A DNA stretch of 52,514 bases, from contig JACMNB010000065.1 of NCBI GenBank assembly GCA_014378845.1, positions 1 to 52,514 on the forward strand, in the 5' to 3' direction. Source of the stretch: Methylotenera sp. (GTDB taxonomy: Bacteria > Pseudomonadota > Gammaproteobacteria > Burkholderiales > Methylophilaceae). The notes beneath the pieces were generated by a model. That model was not told the origin of the DNA, did not search any database, and saw only the letters and a program-made list of their open reading frames with translations. The stretch's first letter is position 1, and every line of letters starts with the position of its first letter. Position numbers and translations under genes: made by a program. This document shows, piece after piece, positions 1 to 8,262 of the stretch.

Positions 1-617
1 AATCTGGCTTGCAAAGTTTGGCATCTTACTAAATTCTCTTTCGCATACTTTCTACGATGCAATGTTTTAAGATTTAAATTAGCAATAAAGATAGAGGACA
101 TAAGCCCCGACATTGCCGCGCTGAGAGAAACCCCAGAATCTCCTCTTATAGCATGCCATCCTTTTTCAAACATAAAAACACCAAACCCCATTAATCTTAA
201 CGATATATCTCCAACCTCAAAAGTATAGTTAGTGGCGACCTCCAAAAGTTCTAGGGCTTCTCGTGAGAATTTAGCTTTTTCATTGGATTCCATTGCAGAG
301 TCTCTTGACTTGCGCAAGTCCACAACTCTTTCAAAATCCTTTGCATCTAACTCGAATAGTACTTTTAATCTTGGTTCAATTTCTTCCTTGACGGTTTTTT
401 GAATAAACTCCAACTCTTTTTGAGATGTCAGGCAATCTTGTTTTCTCAGGCTAATTTCACATACGGTACAGATCATTTTTGCAGACAAAAGACTAAGCAA
501 TGCTGCTGCACTACCTGAACCTGGAGCAGCTCTACCAGCTCCAAAATCATTCAATAATTGATTAGTAGGCCTAGATAGCAATATACCATCATTAGAAATT
601 AACTCTTGCTGCAGCAC
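1..617 (-). CDS. Cyclodeaminase/cyclohydrolase (FTCD_C-like) family protein, partial
   Basis: An open frame runs from a GTG at 617 leftward off the window edge, about 205 codons without a stop. A strong ribosome binding site (GGGGAGA, 5 nt before the GTG) supports this non-ATG start. The N-terminal part contains the glycine/serine-rich segment GAGRAAPGSGSAAAL (about residues 24-38), which resembles the opening motif of the C-terminal domain of formiminotransferase-cyclodeaminase and of the related methenyl-tetrahydrofolate cyclohydrolases. The rest looks helical, as in that all-alpha fold. Family members act in one-carbon folate chemistry, but this domain also occurs in proteins of unknown role, so the substrate is not assigned. 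The gene is AT-rich compared with nrdJ next to it and may belong to an accessory segment that starts to the left. Family call fairly likely, function unknown. Confidence 0.6.
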   Translation of the reverse strand, partial: MLQQELISNDGILLSRPTNQLLNDFGAGRAAPGSGSAAALLSLLSAKMICTVCEISLRKQDCLTSQKELEFIQKTVKEEIEPRLKVLFELDAKDFERVVDLRKSRDSAMESNEKAKFSREALELLEVATNYTFEVGDISLRLMGFGVFMFEKGWHAIRGDSGVSLSAAMSGLMSSIFIANLNLKTLHRRKYAKENLVRCQTLQAR

Positions 618-667
618 AGCTATCTCCCCAATAAATTAAGTAAGGCCTATTGCCGAAAGTAGTATAA

Positions 668-723
668 GTTGCAGTTTATGAGGTCTTTAGTTGCAGCTTA
701 TGGGGGCAAAGTCGCAGCTTATG
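668..723. repeat. Three short direct repeats (GTYGCAGYTTATG)
   Basis: A 13-bp unit, GTTGCAGTTTATG, recurs three times at 668-680, 690-702 and 711-723 with one or two changes, a period of 21-22 bp. It lies between the left-edge gene and the 3' end of nrdJb. Repeated short motifs at one end are typical of some insertion sequences (IS21 family among others), so this may be a relic of an IS end. No transposase is present here, so that reading is only inference. Confidence 0.55.
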
Positions 724-764
724 GTGCTCACAACAGATTAATTTTGATTAATTTGCTGCTTTTA

Positions 765-1460
765 CTACCCACACTTACTCTCACCACAATTCAAACAAGT
801 CAGACAACCATCCATAATAATCGCCGCTTTAGTATTACATTTATTGCACAGTTGAGCGCCTTTTGGAAAGCCGTCTGATGTCATTTCCTCGCCTTGTTTG
901 GCGTGTTTTTCAAAGTATTCGGTGCGTTTTTCATCAACTAGTTTTTGTTGATGTTCATCTAAACCCACTTTTTTAAGCATGCCAATTGATTGTAAGTGTT
1001 GCTCGACCACTTCGCCAATCTCGGCCACCAAACTTGGTACAAATTTACCGCCTTTTTTAAAGTAGCCGCCACTAGGTTCAAACACGCTTTTAAGCTCTTC
1101 CACCAAAAACGTCACGTCACCACCTTTACGAAACACCGCCGACATCACGCGCGTTAAGGCCACAATCCATTGAAAGTGATCCATATTTTTAGAATTAATA
1201 AATATCTCAAACGGGCGGCGATGTTCTTGCGGCGTGCCTTCATTCATCACCACGTCGTTAATGGTGATGTACAGTGCATGCTCGGTGACGGGCGTTTTTA
1301 CTTTGTAAGTGCTGCCCGTAATTTTCTCTGGGCGGTCTAGTGGCTCACCAATTTGCACTATTTTTGCGTTTTTTTCTAGCGCTTTTGCGGCTGAGTCTAG
1401 TTTATCTTGCTCGTTCACCAGCGCGTAGCCTGTGATTTTTTTATCAATTTTTACTGCCAT
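765..1460 (-). CDS. nrdJb: B12-dependent (class II) ribonucleotide reductase, C-terminal subunit NrdJb
   Basis: This is the separate C-terminal part of an adenosylcobalamin-dependent ribonucleotide reductase, of the kind found as NrdJb in Pseudomonas. The body (about residues 50-160) matches the TSCPD-type domain. The tail (about residues 206-230) carries two Cys-x2-Cys pairs (CNKC and CLTC) followed by CGESKC, fitting a zinc-ribbon plus the redox-active C-terminal cysteine pair that re-reduces the catalytic subunit. The ATG has a good ribosome site (AGGAGA, 6 nt away). The catalytic partner nrdJa lies 114 bp upstream on the same strand, so the two are probably co-transcribed. The split itself is known for the family; the intervening REP hairpins are unusual. 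Confident call. Confidence 0.9.
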   Translation of the reverse strand: MAVKIDKKITGYALVNEQDKLDSAAKALEKNAKIVQIGEPLDRPEKITGSTYKVKTPVTEHALYITINDVVMNEGTPQEHRRPFEIFINSKNMDHFQWIVALTRVMSAVFRKGGDVTFLVEELKSVFEPSGGYFKKGGKFVPSLVAEIGEVVEQHLQSIGMLKKVGLDEHQQKLVDEKRTEYFEKHAKQGEEMTSDGFPKGAQLCNKCNTKAAIIMDGCLTCLNCGESKCG

Positions 1461-1479
1461 ATTGTTTCTCCTGTTTTTT

Positions 1480-1574
1480 GTAGGAGGGGCTTGCAGCCCC
1501 GAACCACTGTTTATTCGCGGCTACAAGCCGCTCCTACTTTTGCCGTTTATCGCGACGAGGGCGTCGCTCCTACA
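1480..1574. repeat. Cluster of three REP-type palindromes between nrdJa and nrdJb
   Basis: Three hairpin-forming units share the theme GTAGGAG...CTCCTAC. The first (1480-1502) reads GTAGGAGGGGCTTGCAGCCC and is in one orientation; the second (1515-1537, TCGCGGCTACAAGCCGCTCC) and third (1550-1574) are inverted. This unit is a widespread repetitive extragenic palindrome in beta- and gammaproteobacteria. Its place inside an operon suggests transcript processing or differential mRNA stability of nrdJa and nrdJb, which is inference. Confidence 0.8.
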
Positions 1575-3752
1575 TTAGAATTTGCCGTAGTAGCCTTCTT
1601 TTAAGGCATCGTATAGATTCGCCGCCGAGTGAATTTCCCCATCATATTCAATCTCTTCGTTGCCTTTTACTTCAATCTCACTGCCGTCATCTAGCGTAAA
1701 TTTGTAGGTGGTGTTTTCCAAATCTTTCTCGGTTACCAATACGCCTTGGAACGCTTCTGGGTTAAAACGGAAGGTTGTGCAGCCTTTTAAGCCTTTGTCG
1801 TAAGCGTATAAATAGATATTTTTGAAGTCTTCAAAATCGTAATCGGTGGGCACGTTAATGGTTTTTGAAATACTGCTATCAATCCATTTTTGTGACGCGG
1901 CTTGAATATCCACATGCGCTTTGGCCATAATGGTGCTGGAATCTAAAAAGTAGTCAGGCAACTTTTCATCTTCTTTATCACTAAATGGCATGGCTTTTGG
2001 GTTAATTAACTCGCGATACGCCAACAATTCAAAACTAAATACATCGACTTTTTCTTTCGATTTTTTGCCTTCGCGAATCACGTTGCGTGCGTAATGATGC
2101 GCGAAACTTGGCTCGATGCCGTTGCTGGCGTTGTTGGCTAAACTTAACGAAATAGTGCCTGTTGGCGCGATAGAGCTGTGGTGCGTAAAACGCGCGCCTT
2201 TGCTGGCGATTTGATTACGCAAGCCTTCGGGAAACTGCTGCATATAGCGGCTGTATTTGCCCAACAGAACCTTACCCGCAATTTTCTGCCCAGCTTTAAT
2301 GCCATCTGCGGCCATTTCTGGACGTTTTGCCAACATGTCGGCGGTGACTTCAAACTTTTCATCCATAATCGGCGCAGCACCTTTTTCGTCGGCCAATTGC
2401 ACGCCAACTTCCCAGCCCACCTCGGCCATCATGCGCGTGACTTCATCGGTAAATTTTAGTGAGTCGTCATCACCATATTTCATTTGCAGCATGGTTAATG
2501 CGCTGCCTAAGCCCAAATAGCCCATGCCATGACGGCGTTTACGGGCAATTTCATCGCGTTGTTGTTGCAACGGCAAGCCGTTAATTTCGACCACGTTGTC
2601 TAACATGCGCGTGAAAATGGCCACCACTTCACGGTATTCTGCCCAATCAAACGTGGCTTCATCGGTAAACGGTTTACGCACAAATCTGGTTAAATTGACT
2701 GAGCCCAACAAACAGGCGCCATATGGCGGTAGTGGCTGCTCACCACAAGGATTAGTCGCGCGAATGTTCTCGCAAAACCAGTTGTTGTTCATCTCGTTTA
2801 CGCGGTCGATTAAAATAAAACCTGGCTCGGCAAAATCGTAAGTGCTAGACATTATCACATCCCACAACCTGCGCGCTTTAATGGTTTTATACACGCGGCA
2901 CGCCACTTTGCCTGCATCAATACCTTGTGTTTGCGTTAGATACTTGCCGCGCACTGGCCACTCGCGCCACACTACTTGCGTAATATCGTTAGTGTTTAGG
3001 CCATCAACAATAGCCTCTTTTTCGGTAACGGGAAAAGCTAATTTCCAATCCGCATCGGCTTTAACTGCTTCCATAAATTCTTTTGTAATCAAGCAGCTAA
3101 GGTTAAATTGGCGCAAACGGCCATTTTCGCGCTTGGCTTTAATAAAATCAGTCACGTCAGGATGCGAAATATCAAACGTGGCCATTTGTGCGCCGCGACG
3201 CCCGCCTGCGCTAGACACGGTAAAGCACATTTTGTCGTAAATATCCATAAAAGACAGTGGCCCGCTTGTGTAAGCGCCAGCACCCGCCACAAATGCGCCT
3301 TTTGGCCGCAATGTAGAAAACTCGTAACCAATACCGCAACCCGCTTTAAGCGTTAAGCCAGCTTCGTGTACTTTGCCTAAAATATTATCCATGCTGTCTT
3401 CTACCACGCCAGAAACCGTGCAGTTTATGGTCGAAGTAGCTGGTTTATGTTCTAACGCCCCAGCGTTTGAAGTGATACGGCCAGCAGGAATCGCCCCGCG
3501 GCGTAATGCCCAATGAAATTTCTCGTGCCATTCTTGACGTTTCTCATCCGTCGTCTCCACATCAGCCAGCGCGCGCGCGACGCGTGCATAGCTCGCATCC
3601 ATGTCGGCATCGACATGGTCACCATTCTTTGCTTTTAAGCGGTATTTTTTATCCCAAATATCAAGGGAAACCGATTGAATGGGAATCTCTTTGCCCATTT
3701 CTACTTGTTCGCCCATTTGCAATTTGGCTGCTGTTTCAACTGCTTTTAACAT
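1575..3752 (-). CDS. nrdJa: B12-dependent (class II) ribonucleotide reductase, catalytic subunit NrdJa
   Basis: Catalytic alpha subunit of adenosylcobalamin-dependent ribonucleotide reductase, which makes deoxyribonucleotides without oxygen or a diferric cofactor. At 725 residues it lacks the C-terminal domain, which is encoded as nrdJb. Visible active-site parts are NCTVSG (Cys111, redox pair), NPCGE (Asn334, Cys336 as thiyl-radical residue, Glu338) and the glycine-rich GAGAYTSG loop (about 157-164). The ATG is preceded by GAGGAGAGG, a very strong ribosome site. Two NrdR-type operator boxes lie 130-180 bp upstream, so transcription is probably repressed when (d)ATP is abundant. I looked for a cobalamin riboswitch upstream and did not recognise one. 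Confidence 0.95.
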   Translation of the reverse strand: MLKAVETAAKLQMGEQVEMGKEIPIQSVSLDIWDKKYRLKAKNGDHVDADMDASYARVARALADVETTDEKRQEWHEKFHWALRRGAIPAGRITSNAGALEHKPATSTINCTVSGVVEDSMDNILGKVHEAGLTLKAGCGIGYEFSTLRPKGAFVAGAGAYTSGPLSFMDIYDKMCFTVSSAGGRRGAQMATFDISHPDVTDFIKAKRENGRLRQFNLSCLITKEFMEAVKADADWKLAFPVTEKEAIVDGLNTNDITQVVWREWPVRGKYLTQTQGIDAGKVACRVYKTIKARRLWDVIMSSTYDFAEPGFILIDRVNEMNNNWFCENIRATNPCGEQPLPPYGACLLGSVNLTRFVRKPFTDEATFDWAEYREVVAIFTRMLDNVVEINGLPLQQQRDEIARKRRHGMGYLGLGSALTMLQMKYGDDDSLKFTDEVTRMMAEVGWEVGVQLADEKGAAPIMDEKFEVTADMLAKRPEMAADGIKAGQKIAGKVLLGKYSRYMQQFPEGLRNQIASKGARFTHHSSIAPTGTISLSLANNASNGIEPSFAHHYARNVIREGKKSKEKVDVFSFELLAYRELINPKAMPFSDKEDEKLPDYFLDSSTIMAKAHVDIQAASQKWIDSSISKTINVPTDYDFEDFKNIYLYAYDKGLKGCTTFRFNPEAFQGVLVTEKDLENTTYKFTLDDGSEIEVKGNEEIEYDGEIHSAANLYDALKEGYYGKF

Positions 3753-3882
3753 GAAAAACCTCTCCTCAACTTATTCTTAAATGTGGGCAAAAGCCAAATA
3801 TTAAGCTTAAGCCTGTGATTATATTTAAAAAACTTTTCTTTTTATAAACAAACTTTATCTTTTAAGAAAAAATAAAGCTATA

Positions 3883-3930
3883 ACACAACATATAGTGCCA
3901 AGAACTGGAATTTAAGCCTTTATTTAGTGT
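3883..3930 (-). promoter_or_regulatory. Pair of NrdR-type boxes upstream of nrdJa
   Basis: The sequence ACACAACATATAGTGC (3883-3898) matches the NrdR box consensus ACACWATATATWGTGT almost completely. A second, weaker copy, AGCCTTTATTTAGTGT (3915-3930), keeps the right half. The two start 32 bp apart with a 16-bp gap, the spacing known for paired NrdR boxes on one face of the helix. They sit in the 334-bp gap between the GNAT gene and nrdJa, where I otherwise see only AT-rich DNA, so they are the likely operator of nrdJab. The nrdR gene itself is not in the window. Confidence 0.8.
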
Positions 3931-4086
3931 TCGTCAATAGCTTGTAAGCACTCTTTTTTAGCAATATTTTAATGTTTTTTGGCTAAAACCAAGCCAGTTA
4001 CCGCGTGGAGGACTATTACTGCATTGCCCGAGAGTGATAAAAAAAATAAAATTATTTCTCTTGCAAATGTAATGAAATAAATGTGC

Positions 4087-4797
4087 TTAATGGCGGCTTG
4101 TTTTTTTCACAAAAATATTATCGAGCTTGCTGCGCTGTTGGCCGTGATTATCAAAATTATCTGATGCAAGCCAGGTTTGAAAAGCCAATTTTAATAATGC
4201 CCATTCTGTATCAATAATCGAATACCAAGCGGTATTACGATTATGGCTTTTTACAACTGCCGCATGCCTGAATATGCCTTCAAAAGTAAAACCCAAGCGC
4301 TTTGCGGCGCGGCATGAGAGTTGATTTAAGGCATTGCATTTCCACTCATAACGGCGGTATCCCAACGAGAACGCGTAATCCATCAGCAAAAACATTGCTT
4401 CGGTTGCCATGGTGGTACGTTGTAAATGAGGTGAATAAGCAATGTGGCCAACTTCAATTACGCCATTAACAGAATCAATACGCAAATAGCTTGCTAAGCC
4501 AACTGCTTGCAGCGTTTTCTTATCAATAATGACATAAAAAAGTGGATCTTTACCCATGCAACATTCAGCTAGCCAGTGTTGGTAGCTAGCAAAGGTGTCA
4601 AAAGGGCCATACGGTAGATAAGTCCACATACTGCCATCATCAGCTTGATTGGCTTTAAATAGCGCTTGCGCATGCAAAGCAATATTTAACGGTGCAAGCT
4701 CGCAGTACTGGCCATGCATCGTTATTGCTTGCGGCCTAGCAACGCCTTGCCAATTTTCTACAGCATCACCAATTGATTGATTAAAACGGTTAAGCAT
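4087..4797 (-). CDS. GNAT-family acetyltransferase (RimJ/RimL-like), last gene of the aa:CP cluster
   Basis: A 236-residue GNAT of the RimJ/RimL type. Residues around 57-64 hold WTYLPYGPF, a pattern common in this subfamily. The acetyl-CoA binding region lies around 117-165 (IEVGHIAYSPHLQRTTMATEA, with the usual Q/RxxGxG loop degenerate as HLQRTTMA). A C-terminal segment, RAAKRLGFTFEG, is typical of the fold's last strands. It starts 12 bp after the stop of the thioesterase gene and is the distal gene of the 4087-11712 cluster. RimL-type enzymes acetylate amino groups; in this context an N-acylation of an aminoacyl product is an attractive guess but not shown by sequence. No strong ribosome site is visible, consistent with translation coupled to the upstream gene. 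Confidence 0.8.
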   Translation of the reverse strand: MLNRFNQSIGDAVENWQGVARPQAITMHGQYCELAPLNIALHAQALFKANQADDGSMWTYLPYGPFDTFASYQHWLAECCMGKDPLFYVIIDKKTLQAVGLASYLRIDSVNGVIEVGHIAYSPHLQRTTMATEAMFLLMDYAFSLGYRRYEWKCNALNQLSCRAAKRLGFTFEGIFRHAAVVKSHNRNTAWYSIIDTEWALLKLAFQTWLASDNFDNHGQQRSKLDNIFVKKTSRH

Positions 4798-4809
4798 TTT
4801 CGCACATGA

Positions 4810-5691
4810 CTAGAAATCGGTTTCTGCCAAGCGCCTATTTAGCGAGCGTATTATTTTGGGCCAAGATGGATACTTGTGTGAATACCCTTTGATAAAATCC
4901 ACCTCCACTCCGCCTTTAGCGATTTTCCGCCAGTAACGCATAAAAAGATTGATTTGGTAAAAGCCAAATACACCCCATTGTATAAAAAACAGATGTACTT
5001 TTCCGTCATAAGGTTTTAGTTGGTACATAACGTCATCTGATTTTTTTAAATATTTAATTTTATTGCGTGGGTCGTTTGTTTCAGCTGTTGGTAAAACACG
5101 TTGTTTTAGCACTTGTATTGTATCTAGATTGAAGCGCAGATTTTTTTCGCGTCGCAAATAAGCAACCGTATAGGCCAGTGCGCCTAGTCTATCTATCCAA
5201 TCAAACGCTTTTCGCCCAATTCTGAGTAAAAGTGTTTTATCGGTTACATCGCGATCAATCAACCCTAAAAACCCAATTTGATAGCCGCGCTGCTTTAACA
5301 AGCTTGCAACCTCAACAGCAATATAAGCAGCGGCACAATATCCTGCAATTAAGTAGGTTTTAGATGGTATATATCTTTCTATCTCATCCGCGTAATATTG
5401 GCTAAGTGCGGTAATGACTTCATTAGTGGGCTCTACAAAATCGTATGTACCGCGCAAGCCATAAATAGCACGATTTTTGCCGCAAAGCCCTATAACAACC
5501 GGCATCTCAGGCGGACCCCCACACCAAATTAATGGCACTTTGGTGGCATTTTTAGCGGTGTGCACTTTGAATAACAATGAGCCTTCTGCAACACGCTCAC
5601 CACTCCACGATGCGGTTAACATCAAAAGCCCGCGGTAGACCTTGGGCGGTAATGCTGGTGTCTTTCCTATATCAAGTAGCATAGTTGTCAT
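4810..5691 (-). CDS. Thioesterase-domain alpha/beta hydrolase with Cys in place of the Ser nucleophile
   Basis: Resembles the thioesterase domains that end nonribosomal peptide and polyketide assembly lines. The nucleophile elbow, normally GxSxG, here reads AGYCAAA: the nucleophile is Cys119 and the second glycine is replaced by alanine. A following Asp146 (LIDRD) and His272 (GYSHKYP) complete a plausible Cys-Asp-His triad. No signal peptide. I chose the ATG at 5691, which overlaps the GH2 stop by 20 nt; a TTG at 5718 is an upstream alternative in the same frame, and ATG 5682 is also possible. In the cluster it would be the natural enzyme to release or transfer the carrier-bound product. Cys-type thioesterases are known in some NRPS systems, including beta-lactone or beta-lactam forming ones; whether this one hydrolyses, transfers or cyclises cannot be read from sequence. 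Confidence 0.75.
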   Translation of the reverse strand: MTTMLLDIGKTPALPPKVYRGLLMLTASWSGERVAEGSLLFKVHTAKNATKVPLIWCGGPPEMPVVIGLCGKNRAIYGLRGTYDFVEPTNEVITALSQYYADEIERYIPSKTYLIAGYCAAAYIAVEVASLLKQRGYQIGFLGLIDRDVTDKTLLLRIGRKAFDWIDRLGALAYTVAYLRREKNLRFNLDTIQVLKQRVLPTAETNDPRNKIKYLKKSDDVMYQLKPYDGKVHLFFIQWGVFGFYQINLFMRYWRKIAKGGVEVDFIKGYSHKYPSWPKIIRSLNRRLAETDF

Positions 5692-8257
5692 GCGCCGTTG
5701 GTTGGTTATATTGTCCAATTGCTGTGCTATGTGTCACATTAAACGCGCGCACTCTGCCAAAAGGAACTTCACTAGATCGCACTTTTATTTGCACATTATA
5801 GCCGGGCATGATATGCACATAATTATCACTCATTTGTGCATTATGTAGTTCAATAACTGCAAAAAATACTGGGCGATTAGCAGACAAAGTGAGTTGATAA
5901 TCACCTGATAGCTGGCATTCACAAGTTGCATTAATCACGACGTCGTTAATAACGGTTTGCGTTAATACTGTATCTACATACACCCTTTGGCAAATTACTT
6001 CACCTAATGAATCGGTGAGTTTTGCCACGCATGCCACGAAGCTGCGTGCGCCAAAACGATAGGCATAGCTTGAATCCACAAATCGGCCTAAAAAATCATC
6101 TACGCTAACTCTTTGCAGGGAGCGCGGCGCTAACTGACATGGTTTTATTTGTTGTTCTATCGTGTGTCCATCTGCTGTCATAAGCGCTATTTCGAGTTGG
6201 CAATCAAGCACGCCCTCACCATCGTGCGCCAAGTAAACGGCTAGGCCTTCTAAACCTTCATCTACAAATAAGATAGCGCTTGGTTGCGAAGCGCGCGCTA
6301 GGCCATAAAAAGCAGATTTAGGCTCGCCAAGGCTATCAATATAACCCCAGCCAGCGCCTTGTTTTAAATCGTGCAAAAACCATACCAGCGCTGCACGGCC
6401 ATGCGCAGAATCGGCGCGCAATATATTCATGGTACGCTCGACCACTTCACAACTGGTGTTTCGGCAATAATCTAGATAACGCTGCGGCTCTACTGCGCGT
6501 AAATTGGCAACATGCACATTAAATAATTTCTCTAAGTAAAAATCGCTTATGTCGGCAAAATCCCAGCCCGCACCATTGTCACGCGGCACACCCTCTTTCC
6601 AGCGTGGATGATGGGTGGGAATAAACTCGTTATCGAAAAATTGATATAAACTGCTATTTTCTGGCACATGCGAGAAAGCTAAACATTCAGCAATAAATTT
6701 GCCTTTGAATAGCCGCGCATCTTCAAAACTTCGCTTATATCCGCCCACCCCATAATAATGAGAGGTGCCATTGCCTACGTGAAATGGGACATTATTTGAA
6801 TTTGGGCTAGAGTTAACATACGGCACGTTTGGGGCATACTGGGCACAGATTTTTTTAAGTACCCCATCAAAAATTGAATTGTGTATTTTATCTAAACCAA
6901 TGCCCATCATAGCGGCCTGTTGCACCACTTCGCTGTTACCCGCCAATACGGTTAAACATGCACGGTTGCCATGCTTAGCTAAAAACATAATGGCCTCAGA
7001 TTGCACACTAGCGACAAACTCAGCATTATTTTCAGGATAATCAAAATTGGCAAATGCGAAGTCTTGCATGACTAATATGCCAATCTCATCACAAATTTCG
7101 TAAAACTCATCGCATTCATACGGCATATTGCCCGGCAAGCGCAGCATGTTTATGCCTGCCTGCTTGAGTAGCGATAAGCGTTGGCGAAGCTGGGTGGGCG
7201 TTGTTTGCAGGCTTTGCGGATTCATTGGCGTCCAGCAGGCGCCGCGCAAAAATAAAGGCGCATGATTGATTTGTAGCGCAAAACTTTCCGCGTTTAAAAG
7301 GGAAATGGTGCGAAATCCATACCGTCCTAATTGAATGTCATCTTGCATGTCATTGTATTGCAACTGCAATTTGCACAAATAGCGTTTTGGCGCTCCATGC
7401 GTATGCGGCCAATAGGCTTTGATGTTGGGGATTTCGCAATCTATTACACAATTAAGCAAACCATCAACCAACTGAAAATCAACAGGGCATTTAAACACTT
7501 GTGAATCAGTGTCTTCATCAATAACCAGCAAATAGCCGTCTATCGGGATTTTCGCTAAACAATGCAACTTGATATCAATGGCAATGCTGCCGCGATTTGC
7601 ACTATTTAAACGCGTGCTTACGTGCGCCGTGTGCACAACAAATTGCTGCTGTTTAATGAGTTTGATTGGCCTAAATGCACCTACCAACTTGGCTTCACTG
7701 GCAAAACCTGGCATATAGCCTAAAGGTGGCGTACGGATAAATCTTAGATTGCGCTGATTGATTAACCTGGTGGGAAACTGCGCACGCGGGTGCTTTTGCG
7801 ATAATATTGGCTCAATTGCTCTAAAACAAATTGCAAATGTATTATTGGCTTTAAGCAAATGTGTAATGTCTATTAAATGCGTGTGAAAAGCATTCGATGA
7901 CTTTAATATAATCGCATCACCCAAAAATACTTCAGCGTGTGTTAGCAAGCCTGCCAACTGCAAATATGTGCTTGCTCTATCCGTTGTATCAGTACTAAAG
8001 TGTACTGTTAGCCAATGATCTTGCCGGTCTAAAATACAGGCTGCAGCACTGCTCACTAATTGTGTAATCGTCCCTGGCACAATGGCTGGCGTAAAGGCTA
8101 AATTTTCAGGTATTTCACTTGGCAACTGATAAGTGTTGGCTGATGTACTAGCATAAATAAAATCATGGCCTAAGTCAGTAGCTATCTCATGCACCGTTTC
8201 ACCTGGTAGCGATAGAATGCTGTTATAGGCCGTTAAATGTATACCGCAATTAGCCAT
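5672..8257 (-). CDS. Glycoside hydrolase family 2 protein (beta-mannosidase-like), cytosolic
   Basis: An 861-residue protein with GH2 architecture: N-terminal jelly-roll region (to about 200), immunoglobulin-like region (about 200-330, ending in YWPHTHGAPKRY as in beta-mannosidases) and a TIM barrel (about 335-620). The barrel retains GNSE (Glu443, the acid/base position; mannosidases usually have GNNE) and FIAEC (Glu524, the nucleophile position), so both catalytic glutamates appear to be kept. There is no signal peptide, so it should work in the cytosol. It starts 5 bp after the DUF1839 stop and overlaps the thioesterase start, so it belongs to the cluster. A retaining glycosidase in a carrier-protein pathway is odd: it may trim a glycosylated intermediate or have been recruited for another acyl or glycosyl transfer. 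Substrate unknown. Confidence 0.8.
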   Translation of the reverse strand: MANCGIHLTAYNSILSLPGETVHEIATDLGHDFIYASTSANTYQLPSEIPENLAFTPAIVPGTITQLVSSAAACILDRQDHWLTVHFSTDTTDRASTYLQLAGLLTHAEVFLGDAIILKSSNAFHTHLIDITHLLKANNTFAICFRAIEPILSQKHPRAQFPTRLINQRNLRFIRTPPLGYMPGFASEAKLVGAFRPIKLIKQQQFVVHTAHVSTRLNSANRGSIAIDIKLHCLAKIPIDGYLLVIDEDTDSQVFKCPVDFQLVDGLLNCVIDCEIPNIKAYWPHTHGAPKRYLCKLQLQYNDMQDDIQLGRYGFRTISLLNAESFALQINHAPLFLRGACWTPMNPQSLQTTPTQLRQRLSLLKQAGINMLRLPGNMPYECDEFYEICDEIGILVMQDFAFANFDYPENNAEFVASVQSEAIMFLAKHGNRACLTVLAGNSEVVQQAAMMGIGLDKIHNSIFDGVLKKICAQYAPNVPYVNSSPNSNNVPFHVGNGTSHYYGVGGYKRSFEDARLFKGKFIAECLAFSHVPENSSLYQFFDNEFIPTHHPRWKEGVPRDNGAGWDFADISDFYLEKLFNVHVANLRAVEPQRYLDYCRNTSCEVVERTMNILRADSAHGRAALVWFLHDLKQGAGWGYIDSLGEPKSAFYGLARASQPSAILFVDEGLEGLAVYLAHDGEGVLDCQLEIALMTADGHTIEQQIKPCQLAPRSLQRVSVDDFLGRFVDSSYAYRFGARSFVACVAKLTDSLGEVICQRVYVDTVLTQTVINDVVINATCECQLSGDYQLTLSANRPVFFAVIELHNAQMSDNYVHIMPGYNVQIKVRSSEVPFGRVRAFNVTHSTAIGQYNQPTAHDNYAT

Positions 8258-8262
8258 GCCTT

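Noticed and set aside
3753-4086. Possible cobalamin riboswitch upstream of nrdJa
   Set aside because: Expected B12-box residues were not found on the minus strand; only NrdR-type boxes are convincing.
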